DNA of 64,000 nt from Tolypocladium sp. Sup5 PDA-1 (Eukaryota; Ascomycota; Sordariomycetes; Hypocreales; Ophiocordycipitaceae): positions 1 to 64,000 of the forward strand of contig JPHH03000011.1 in NCBI GenBank assembly GCA_000750105.3. The letters are read 5' to 3'. Shown here one piece after another: positions 48,301 to 58,997 of the stretch. Every line of letters starts with the position of its first letter. The stretch's first letter is position 1. The position numbers and the translations under genes are program-made. Under the pieces are notes generated by a model, which ran no database searches, was not told where the DNA came from, and was given only the letters and a program-made list of their open reading frames with translations.

Positions 48301-49127
48301 TCAGGGTCCTAACAAGCGATCCATCTCTGCGCACACCTGAGCATCTTCACAGAAAACACCGCCTAAGTCCTTGATGACCTCGCACCTTTCGTCCATCGTG
48401 AGTGCGTTTCGCAGGCCCACACTCTTCGGGAATAGCGTTTCCCCTCCCTGACTCGTGTTGAGCACCCATACACCACCACTTGTCGGAAAGCCCACCTCAA
48501 GGCTCACTTTCTTGATCGGCTTTACACAATAATCGATAGCTCCGCACTGATAAACGTTCTCGGGCCATTCTGGCGGTAGATCCCAGAAACTCGCGCCGTA
48601 TATACGCAAGCGCGAGCAGAATGCGTCTTCGTCCGCTTGTTCGGGGCCCGATCAGTGTCTTGGAAGCGGTTGACACCTAGAGAAGACATTTCAACGGGCG
48701 TAAGCTTTTTAATCCACACGCCGTTGTTCTGCCAGCAAGCGACCTTGCCATAGTCGAGGCTATAGCGCTTAATAGGGTCGAATGGCTCGATTCCCTCGAA
48801 TAGGTCAGATTCGTCGTATGTCGCGTATGCCTCGCCTACGGCAGGGTAATCAGAGCCGGCGACTTTGACGAGAGGCCATTCATAACTAACGTTTTCGGAA
48901 GGAGAGTCATCGTTTCCGTAAGGATAAGGATATGAGATGGTTTGGGGTTCTGGGTAGAGGTAGTAGAATGTAGCGACGAGGGAGGGATAGACGTAGTAGA
49001 AGGCGGCGGCGAGGGAGAAGAGAATCGTGAGGAGGGCTCTAAACGTGGGTGTCCGGCCGCGAGGTTTGGCGTCGTCCGGGGTAGACATTTCGGCCTTGGG
49101 ACATCTCTTGTCAAGATGGGAAGCCAT
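48301..49127 (-). pseudogene. single-pass membrane protein of unknown function, interrupted by a one-base frameshift
   Basis: Two minus-strand frames overlap and together read as one protein of about 275 residues. The first frame starts at ATG 49127 (MASHLDKRC; a second ATG 39 nt later gives MSTPDDAK). It has one hydrophobic segment at about residues 30-58 rich in Phe/Tyr/Leu, then a soluble domain with WPLVKVAGSDYP and CWQNNGVWIKKLTPVEM. From about 48645 that frame loses sense and stops at 48522. The sense continues in the next frame (ADEDAFCSRLRIYGASFWDL, then CGAIDYC and GGVWVLNTSQGGE) to the stop at 48301. The change falls near the GGGCCCC run at 48643-48649. It could be a real mutation or an assembly error. 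Six or more cysteines suggest disulfides outside the cytosol. I do not recognise the family. Confidence 0.7.
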
Positions 49128-49758
49128 GGTTGATTGTTTACCGTGTTGGGAAGAAATGAATGATTCTAAAATGAGTAAGGAAAGAGACGAAACTTTAGAT
49201 ATCAGTGAAAAAGTTGTGCAGAAGGAAGGTGGTTAATCTGAAAAAAAAAAACCGTACGATAGAGGGGTAGTTGCAGGCCGCGGGTAATTAATGACAGTGA
49301 AACTGGAATTGAATTGGATTGAAACTAATACTCCGTACGGAGTAATAGAAACCGCCAACTTTTGGCAGCATGTGAACTTGCCCGGCCGCGCCTGCCTGCA
49401 CGCTGCTGCCACGTGTTGCGCCTCAGGTCGTCCAACCACGTCATCCCGTGACCGTGACCGTGACCGTGGCCGTGACCGACCTCGACCGCCTCGACGAACG
49501 CGAAACTGGCTACTCCAATAATCGCCCTCCCTTGCCCATCTCCCCTGGATGATGATAGCTTCGCTTCTGCCGTCTCCCTGGCCCCACGGCTGACTCGTGG
49601 ATCTGGCTGGTAGAGGCGACGGGCGCGTCCACCGCAGCCCACCGAAGCAACGACCCTCTGCTGGGAATCCAGCAGCCGTACATCCGCACGACGACTGTCC
49701 GACGACCTCGGCCCGCTGAACCACCGCGATAGCAGGCAACACGCGCCCCGGCTTCGTC
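49128..49758. other. divergent promoter region of the membrane-protein and DDHD genes
   Basis: 631 bp between two divergent start codons. It contains an A run (49240-49249), a perfect 16-bp palindrome (TACTCCGTACGGAGTA, 49329-49344) and a GTGACC hexamer repeat near 49449-49478. No gene is recognised. Confidence 0.6.
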
Positions 49759-52700
49759 ATGGCCTCCACGGAGCACACCTTTGGCGCCAAGTGCCGCCTC
49801 GCACCCGTGCCTCGCAAGCCCAACGACGATGGCATGCCTCCCATCGACGCCCAGTTCTTCTACTCGTCCCTCATCCCCATCGATGACCCCTTGTCCACCA
49901 GCTCTCCTGCGGGTGCCTCCGACTCCAAGTCGGCCAGACGGCAACTTCGCCCCTTTGGCCGTGGCGACAACAATGCTCTCGAGAAGGCCTGGCTGGCCTT
50001 CATGTCGGATGACGACCGCCAGCACCACCAAAGTGCACGGAGCGGACGAGGCCAGACGCCGGCTGTAGCAAAGCCTGCCGCAGATACAAGGGCGCTGCTA
50101 GTGCAGGCACTGGCACTGCAGCATTGGGACAAGCACGGCTCTGGAATCCGCCCCCAGGAGGTATCCACGCCCGCCGTCGATGCCGCCACGACCAATACTG
50201 CACCTTTGTGCTGCTCAGAGCTTCCCATCGACGTCTCTGAAGAGCTTCAGAGGAGCTTCTGTGGCCTCCCCAGAAAACTTGACCGCGATCTCAGCATCGA
50301 AAAGGTCTCCCAGGACGTTATCGCGGCCATAAGCAATCTGGGAAAGTCTACCTCGGACGCCACAGAGACGCATCGTGGAGCCCCAACAGTCGCCTCACCC
50401 AACTGTCATGAGTCCAACATGAACTCTACACCTCCCGGCAGTTTGCCACAATCGAGGCTCCTAGTCGACAGCGGCAAGGAGAATGACCGGAGTCACCGCC
50501 CTCTCGAGGACTTTTCCGACTCCAAACGACGCCCACGATCAACGTCGCTACTGACAAACGGCTCGCCTCGCACCCAGACCCCGAGTAATCTTCGAGGCCC
50601 CTTCCGCCCTCCCGCTGGCGATGACGGCATCTCTGGCAAGCCGTTTGTCCGCGTAGGAAGCCTTGATACACATCCACCATCCGCGCCCTCATCACTTCCA
50701 CGCAATATCAGCCTAGCGACCGAGCGGCCACCCCTAGACAAGGGCGATGGCCACGCTGAGACTTTGGAGGATGCTACAGGCCGGGTGCCTGAGCCCGTGG
50801 AAACACTCAATGCGGACAGACATGACAGAAATGCAGTCGAAGTCGCTGTTGGCGTGTCTCGTTTGCACAAAGTGTCTCTCCCAATGCTGCAGATGAAACC
50901 CATTTACTGGTCTCCAGTTAACGACATCGCAGTCGTGACGAGGGCCACGTGGTTTTACAGGTCGGTAACTTGCTTGACACATGGCGTTGGCCTTGCTAAT
51001 TGTCGTTTAGAGATACAATGGTGCCGGTGGCGCCAGCTGTAGCGAACCAGCTAGAAGCTGGATACCATGAGCTGCGGCCGTGGTCAGAGACTTGGAGCGA
51101 CGAGATTAGATGCGCCATTGACGTCGGCCCACTGGGGGAGGAGAAGGTTTCACACTGGCTATGGCCCCAGGACTCGAACCAGTCGTACTGGAGCAAGAAG
51201 GACGAACCGGACCCTGTCATTCCGACAGACCCCTTCTGCGCAGCGCGCTGCTTTCAAGGCGAGGCTGCTGCACAGGGATCCATCGAGCTTGCTCTAGAGG
51301 GGGCGGCGACCGCCAGAGAGTCGCCAAACCGCCCATTTGCGAACTACCAGGTCATCTACAAGGACAAGACACAGGCATTCCTTCTGAAGCCGAGCCTGAA
51401 ACCTTCTGCCTATTACGGAAGGAAGCCTGTGCTGAGGATTATGAGAGGCCTCACTGTTGGCGTTCCCGTCATAAGGGGATTCGACCGACAGACGTGGGAC
51501 CGCATCCACGACAAGGTGCAAACGCCAAACAAGCCGGGTGCGTCTGCGGCCGGGGAGTCTCACGAGAGCAGCGGCCCCGGAGTGTGCCCAGCATGCAAGG
51601 CTGACAAGGATCGCGGCCAAGTTACTGATCTCGTCCTTGTCGCCCATGGAATCGGTCAAAAGTTCGCCGAGAGGGTGGAGAGCTTCCATTTCACACACGC
51701 CATCAATGGGTTCCGGCGGGCCGTGAACATAGAAATGGGCAACCCGGCAGTGCGGCAGATTCTCCGCAAAGATCAAAACGGCCTCATGATTCTGCCTCTG
51801 AACTGGAGAATGGGGTTGTCATTTGAAGACGGCGGCCCTCTCCGGGAGGAGGACAAGACCGAGTACACCCCCGAATCATTCGCGCTCAAAGATATCGAGC
51901 CGGAAACCATACCGGCCGTCCGCAGCATGATCTCAGACGTCATGTTCGACATTCCGTTCTATATGTCCCACCACAAGAGCAAGATGATCAAAGCTCTCGT
52001 GTCCGAGGCGAACCGAGTCTATCGCCTGTGGTGTCGAAACAACCCGGGCTTTGCTGACAAGGGACGTGTCCACCTCATCGCACATTCGCTTGGGAGTGCC
52101 ATGGCCTTGGATATCCTATCACGCCAGCCTACGAGTGTGCCAAGATTGGACTTGTCCAGCCCGGAGCCGGATATAGACTTCTTCGAGTTTGACACGAGGA
52201 ACTTGTTCCTCCTGGGTAGCCCGGCGGGGTTTTTCCTTCTGCTCGAGCGAGGCACCCTCATGCCTCGACGCGGACGCCGAAAGCCGGGTGCTGATCCTGG
52301 CGATGTTGCGACCAAGCATGTCGTGGGAGAGGCAGGCACTTTCGGCTGTCTGGCGGTTGACAACATCTACAACGTCTTGGCCAAAGAGGACCCGATTGCT
52401 TATCTGCTGAACGGAGCTGTGGACCCGACCTACTCGACTGGCCTCAAAACCGCGTACGTCCCGAGCACCTCCACTTCCATCCTCAAGTCCGTTGGAGATG
52501 CCATGCGCCAAGTCGTCCCGGGCATGTCGCCAGCCCCCGATCCCCTTGCCACCGAACCCGAGCGACCCTCCACCGTCCGTCTCCCTTCCCAGCTGGAGCT
52601 CGAGGTCCACGACTTCTCACGCGAGGAGATTGCTGAGAAGAAGGCCTTCCTGCTCAACGACAACGGGCAGATAGACTGGTTCTTGAGGTCCGGGGGCGGC

Positions 52701-52871
52701 CCGCTCGAGATTCAGTATCTCAACATGCTGAGTGCGCACTCGAGCTACTGGTATAACCAGGACTTTATCCGCATGCTGTGCATTGAGATTGGGAGGAAGC
52801 CTGGCCGGAAAAACACGCTGCCCCGAATGAGGGCCGTCAAGGCGACGAAGCGCTTCTCCCCTGCGAAATAG
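49759..52871 (+). CDS. DDHD-domain phospholipase A1-like protein
   Basis: Two exons (49759-50960, 51011-52871) encode about 1020 residues. The intron is only 50 nt (GTCGGT donor, GCTAAT branch, TTTAG acceptor) and splits an arginine codon. The first third is Ser/Pro-rich and low in complexity. A WWE-like or adaptor region around 370-470 includes KPIYWSPVND and WSETWSDEIRCAID. The catalytic half has LVLVAHGIGQKFAERV, then HLIAHSLGSAMALDIL near residue 759, a serine-lipase elbow with Ala in place of the first Gly. The DDHD domain follows with FLLGSPAGFFLLL and ends LSAHSSYWYNQDFIRMLCIEIG. Relatives hydrolyse phosphatidic acid or other phospholipids at ER-Golgi or mitochondrial membranes. The Ser/Asp/His residues characteristic of the family look present. 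The long disordered N-terminus is typical of filamentous fungi. Confidence 0.92.
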
Positions 52872-53200
52872 GAGCTGGAGCGCAACCGACCTAGCCTTTT
52901 GCATCTTTCTTGTCTTGGTGTTTTCCTGATCACCAGCCAGCGACGGCGTTGCATCTACGGTAGAGGAGCTTGACGTAGTCCGTACGCCTCATGAGCGAGG
53001 CATGGTACTTTCTCGCTACGCTTGGTTTCACAATGTACTCGTACACACGAGGATGGGGTTTTGGATAGATACCCACTTGCATACTACATACAACTCGATG
53101 CTAGATGGACGGCGCAATGTAAACGAATATCCCTTTGTGCCTGCTATGCTTGTTGATACAGAACATATGGGTCCCTCCATATGTATGTGTGAAACATCTT
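52872..53200. other. intergenic between tail-to-tail DDHD and RAD3 genes
   Basis: 329 bp of shared 3' flank. No feature seen beyond a GTAGTCCGTACG word near 52975. Confidence 0.6.
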
Positions 53201-56107
53201 TTAGAAACCGTCCAACTCCATCATCTCCTGGTCCAATGCCTCGTCGTCGTATTCGTAACTTGTCATGGCGGCAATGGCCTGTGCCGTTGGATTGCGCGCC
53301 GCCTCCTCCTCCTCACGCCTCTGCTCCATGTCCATCTTCTCCCTGTGCTCCCTAAGGTCCTCGTACCCCCAGGTGCTGATTCCTTCCTGGTCCTTGGCTC
53401 GGAACGGCTGGGCCATTGTCCTCAGAAATCGCCTGGCACTGCTAACCGCCATGTCAGTGCTCAGGTTGACGTCGGCGTCGAGGAGACCCTGGTTGATCCA
53501 CTTGGGCAGCTGTGTCCTCTTCTTCTGAAAGCGGCGATCGGCGAGAACCATGATTCCGTAGTCATCCTTGCCTCGCAACACTCGACCTAGACATTGTGCA
53601 GCATGGCGCATGGCGTCGAAGGACAAGAAGTCGTTCTCCTTGATGCGATACGTCTCCCGCAAGAACTCGAGCCTGGCCTTGAGGATTCGGGACTCCGTGT
53701 ACTGGAAGGGGACGCCAATGCACAGCACAGTTCGGCCGTATTGGTGGTCGAAATCGATGCCTTCTGAAACTTTCCCTCGGGCGACACACAAAAGAATCGC
53801 GCCCCTGCCGTTGCAACAGGCTGTTCGATACGTCTCGAGGGCCAACGATGTCTCTTGCGCGTCGGGCGTCTCCACCAAGATCAGCTTGTACTTCCAAACC
53901 TCGTCGAGGATTCCCATGCCCTGCCACATGCTGATGATGGACTCCATGTAGAGATATGACGGGAAGAAGACGACCAGGCCATCGGGCGTGATCTTCGCAA
54001 ACTCCGTCAACAGTGTGCCGTAGTTGCGGACCACGCTAGGTTCGTTTCGGACCTGGAAACTGGTCGATATGGAGGCCTGGTCGCTTCCACGAGTCACTAT
54101 CATGGGCAAGAATGACCTTCGTGCTAAGGTCATGCTGTACGACTCTTGTATCACCGTTGAGAAGTCTAGCATCTTTGGGTACATCTCTAGAGGTGAGATG
54201 GTACCCGACGTTATGATAACCGAATAAAACCTTTCAAAAACCGGTCGAATGGCAATGGCGGCATCGAGGCAGGTGAAATGCAAGATGGGGTTGGGAACCT
54301 CGGCGGTGTCTGATTCGTACGGTTCGAGAATTAGCAGGAAGCCTTTCTCGTACGTTGCCACCAAAGTCGCAAACGTGGCTACTTCCTGCAATGGCTGGTA
54401 GTCCTCAATATTCGTAAGCTCCAAAGTCCGTACGAGAGACGTCAAGCGCTCCGCACAGAATCTGAGAGGCTTCTTCTCGATGAACGTGTGCTCCTTGAGG
54501 TGAGCCAGGAATGATGGCGGCGTTTCCGAAATGACTTGGCGAACTTTCATACGAGTCTACACCCAGTTAGCGTCAGCTTTAAAGGAGGTAAAACGTCACG
54601 AGGGTGAGCAGACCTTCAGGTACTCGATAAATCTCTTCAAAAATGCCACAAAGTGCTCTGCTCGCCGAATATTGCCCGGCACAGCTTCCTTGAGTAGGTC
54701 TTCGGGTAGAGCTGCGGCAAATGTTAACCTCGTTCAGTCACGATGAATCATGGGATTTCCTTACCTGGATTGGACATGAACGCATCCTCTTGACGCGCTT
54801 CATCCGCGTCCCGAAGCCCCTGGACGAGCTTCTGGTATTCGTTCTGGAGCTGCTCCTGATCCGTATCGCGCATGTCGGCGATTCTCTGCTCCAGGTTTTG
54901 CGCCCCGCGGGTTGCTTTACGCAAAGAATCCTCCGTGATGTCCGTGCTCAGAGCTTCGATACAGACGTTGTCGATGTTGTGTGCCTCGTCAAAGACCACG
55001 ATGCAGTCTTTGGAGAAGTCTCGTGAGACCCGCTCGGCGATTTTGGGATCTAAAAGGTAATGATATGAGAAGATGACGACGTTGCAGTATTGCATCTGGT
55101 GTATCGAGGGTTAGCTTCCAGTGGCTTCCCAGGGAGACAGTCGGCTTACCATGCGTCGCGCCGTGAAGTACGGACACTGCTTGTGCTCTTCTCCGTAGCG
55201 AAGGATGCCGTCAAACGTCCAGACTCCGTTGGGAATCAAGTTATGAGGCTCTAAAAGGTCGAGGTTCTGCAAGTACACAGTCAGTCCGAGCGGAGCATGG
55301 AGACAAGGGCGGGGGGTGGCTGCCGTACATCGTGATAGACACAGAGGTCGACGTTCTCTCCTCGGTCTTTCTTTTCCTTGACAAAACCTGCTGTTAAGCT
55401 CCTGCACCGAGCATCGACGACGGAACCACTCTTCTCACGCTTTACCGAGGGATGAAGGCATAGGTTCTTTCGACTGGTAAGCCCTAGCCCTCGGAAATCT
55501 TCCTCATATCCCAGCTGCTCCGAACGGTACTTCATCAGCGACTCCAGCTCGACCAGAGCCTTCTCAATCTCGGACATTGTCCCTAAAGTAGACGTTAGAG
55601 CAGCGCCACAATACCTCAGGATGAAGAAGTTGAGACGAACGTGAGCAGTAAATGAGCTTTCGCTTCTCTGGCCTGTTCTGTTGGTACGCGACGATGAGGG
55701 AGAGCAGAGACACCGTCTTGCCGGTCCCGGAAGGCATTTCCAGGACGCAGTGACCACCGGCGTCAAGGGTCTCTGATGGGATGCCATTAGCATTTGAGCA
55801 CAGCGGGAGAGAACGGGCTTGGGAGAAAGCATGAAACGTACTTTTGAGATCGCACATGTAGCTGGCGATTGCGAGAACTGATTAGCTTGGGGCACCGACG
55901 AAAGAATCCTCGGGGGGCTGGACTCACGCATATTGCTCTGAAAGATTGACAAGTCAGTGACGGATCCACGGCGAAGGATGGGGCAGCTGCACAAACCTGG
56001 GTATATCCGGGGGTACGGGAACAGGACGGGAAGGCCGCTGGTTCAAGATTAGCTCAATTTTGGCAAAGGAGAGAAATTCACGTCTCTTACTCAATGTCGA
56101 ACTTCAT
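53201..56107 (-). CDS. RAD3: TFIIH DNA helicase Rad3/XPD
   Basis: A 5'-3' Fe-S helicase of TFIIH, needed for nucleotide excision repair. Ten exons: 56107-56091, 56037-55997, 55937-55928, 55861-55842, 55772-55641, 55582-55329, 55266-55150, 55095-54765, 54711-54614 and 54556-53201. They give about 791 residues, near yeast Rad3 (778). Motifs are in order: Walker A MPSGTGKT with Lys at 48, the same number as in yeast; Fe-S cysteines in KNLCLHP, DARCRSL, DLCVYHD and KQCPYF; DEAH at 233-236; GRGAILLCVARGKVSEGIDF; and motif VI QCLGRVLRGKDDYG. The first four exons are 17, 41, 10 and 20 nt, so the opening MKFDIDGLPVLFPYPRIYPEQYAYM... is pieced together from tiny exons, with phase kept at every join. 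Only the extreme 5' joins carry real uncertainty. Confidence 0.96.
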
Positions 56108-58997
56108 TTTGGCGAGATGCGCAGCCGGAGGTGCCCCGGAGAGCCGTCGGGTTCCGTGATGAAAGGTGTTCGGCGGCGTGGAGGTGACGTGAACATGGGC
56201 TCTGGAGGCTCCGGAACCTGGAGCCAAATGGTCGCGAGATCACGTGACCAGAGCGCAGTCACCACACCACACCACAGACGCTACGAGACTTGTTGTAATA
56301 ACTGCTCCCTAAGTTACTACTCAACGCAAAGGTGCAGAATACAGGAGACTTGCGCTCAGCGTCTTGGAGAGAAACCAGCTCGCCAACTTGACATGTCTTT
56401 GCCCGAATTGATACCCACACATGAAGTACGAAGTACGAATCCGTGGTTGCGCTATAGGTAAGCCCACGGGCCTGGGGCTACTCATACTCGGTACGTTGGG
56501 CTGAAGCGCATCGGCAACCCATGTCGCTGTCACAGATCACAGATGGGTCCGGCCCGTTCATTAACTTGCATCCGCGACCCGGGTGGGCCTGATCGTGCGC
56601 GGGCGGCATGGATGGAAGCAATTGCCGTCGGTCTGCTAGACCCTACGACCCCTATACAAGTATAACGACACGTTTGTTGACGGCTCTGCCTTGTTGCTTG
56701 GGTAGGGCAAAGGGCCAACGACCTAGCACGATGGCGATATCGGCTTGTCAACTCAACACATACGGACTTGGATGGTTCTGTTCCAGCTCATGCCCCTTGC
56801 GTGTGGGTTAGAGGAGAACCGTTCCCTTGCGGTTGGCCCCCCCCTGGTCCGTGGCATGCTCGATGCAGGGTGAGGAGGCGAGAGCAGACTTGGTACTTCG
56901 TACTCGTAGAGTAGAGGAGGGGAGCGGATGTGGATGGGACCCGCCAGGCACTAATGCATGTGGCTGGTTAGGTGATGGGAGCTGTGAACCACATCGCGAG
57001 CCTCGACTACGGCCTGGCAGCGCATCTACAAGTACCGTACCTACCGTCACTGCCGCGGGAAACGATGCACGTTGAACAAGTGACAGGTGAGCTCTAGTCG
57101 GGAGCCATCTCGACATATGCTTGCGATTCTATGTGCCAGTGGCAGCAGAACGGAGCAGAACGGTGGCGAGGATCAACAAACTGTAGAACCAACATCTGCT
57201 GCAGGTGCCTGAGCGGCCCGTACTGTAGGCGCTGGACGGGATGTACCAGGCAATGGCTGTGCGCGTCACACTGACAGTCGACGGGCCTGGGCGCTGTAAC
57301 AATCGCAGGCAAAGACGGTTGCTTGGGCAAAGGGATGAACGAACGGAACGGGCCACTAGGTTGGTACTTGGAATGAAGGCATGAAAATACGCCGGTGCAA
57401 ACCTTGGAAGAGGGAACAGCTTCACAAGAGGGATGGAAGAGAGAGAGTACTGTACGAGTAAGAGTGTGTTGGAGGCTCGTTTCAACTCTGGCGCGAGGCG
57501 CTAGTGGCGCGCCGCATGGCGGCTGCAGATCTCATGCCACCATCAATTCAATCGCATGCGGCAATGCCAGAGCGAGGCTCTGGATCCATCCAGTGCACAG
57601 GCCCACTGGGCTGACATCTCCAGGCCAGAACCTGTCCCTCTGTCTCTGCCCGCTGCCGCGGGCCTCACCGCACGCCGGAGCGAGACAAGCCAACAACCAG
57701 GATGCATCTAGGACGCATCTCGTCCCCGTTGATGAATCGCCCATTGGGCCGCTTCATGCTGGATGTCGCGATGCGACCTCACGAGGCCCAGCGGACCCAA
57801 GGTCGCTACCCCGCCTCCGCGGTGGCCAAATCAGCGAGCTAGCGGCCCTAGCAGCACCCAAAATCGCCCTAGCGCAGTGGCTGACTGGCTGGAACCCCCG
57901 CTCCCCGGGCGTCGATTGGCCCAGGCGGTCGACCCCCCCGCGCCAACCTTCCTCGTACCCATGTCGCTGTCACTCGCTGTCGTTATCGTCCAATGCAATC
58001 CGTCCAATCCACAGCGACTCGCAGCAGCATCACAGCCATCATCACATCTGCCAGCCTGCACTGGGCCGCCATTTCGCGCAGGCCTGCTTTGTTCTGTTGC
58101 CCTCTTGATACGTTGGAAGTTGCGGATACGTAGGAACGGACCCTGGCGCAGCTCTGCCAGTCTGCACAGGGCACTTGCACCTTCAAGACCTCCCATACCA
58201 TCAACCATCAACCCATACCTTACCATCCGATCCCTCCCTACCACCACACCACACCACACCACCCGCTCGCTGCCTCAAACCACACACCAACCGCCAGCTC
58301 TCTGTTCTCTGCTCCTCCTCCCCTCCTCTCCCTCATCGGGCCTCTCTTCTCAGCAGCTGCCCTCTACCGTCGCCTCGTTCTGAGCCCCGTGTCATCTTGC
58401 TCAACACCAGCTGATCAGCCAGCTCGCGTCTCGACACTGGCATCCAAGCCAGCCCTTGTCGTACGAGCTACGAGCGGTACGAGTCACCGATTCGACGTGA
58501 GTCCCAATCAACGAGTGATCCCCTCACCTCACCTCTGGCTGCCTCGTGCCTCGTCTTTCGTCTGTTCGCGCCTGCGATTTCCGTGGCCCGGGGGTCTTCG
58601 CTTCTTCCTGTTCTGCATCACCTGCCCGTCTGCCATATCTTTTTTTTTGTCATCCGTCTGGTTGATCTAGGCGTGGACTCTTCGATCCTGCCCCGAGCAT
58701 CAGAGAAGCCGGGTGCCTCGTTCCGCCCGCAACCCGTCCGGCCGTCCTCCCCATTGCCAAATAAACCACCAGTCTGACTCTCCTAGTTGGCCGTTTCTAG
58801 CTCCCCGCGGCTAATTGACGACACGACGGGCCTTGGATTGCACCAGACGACTTCCTCGAGCATTTGGTACCTCATCATACCCTACCTTAGGTTGCTTATC
58901 CAGCGCCGCAGACATCTTAATCATCCCTCTCCACCCCCAGGCCCAACCGGCCGACCATCTCGACCGATACGCACCCCGGCTGCAACCATCGCCCATC
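56108..58997. promoter_or_regulatory. divergent RAD3-PPS1 upstream region
   Basis: 2.9 kb between two start codons facing away from each other. Frames in it have no recognisable product. The last 800 bases are pyrimidine-rich (CT/CCTC runs at 58296-58360), as in fungal 5' leaders. They include a plausible leader intron from 58497 (GTGAGT) to 58786 (CTGACTCTCCTAG). GTAC-type words occur near 56890. Confidence 0.5.

Noticed and set aside
48643..48649. Programmed -1 ribosomal frameshift at GGGCCCC
   Set aside because: The heptamer is in the wrong phase (GG|GCC|CC) for X-XXY-YYZ slippage.
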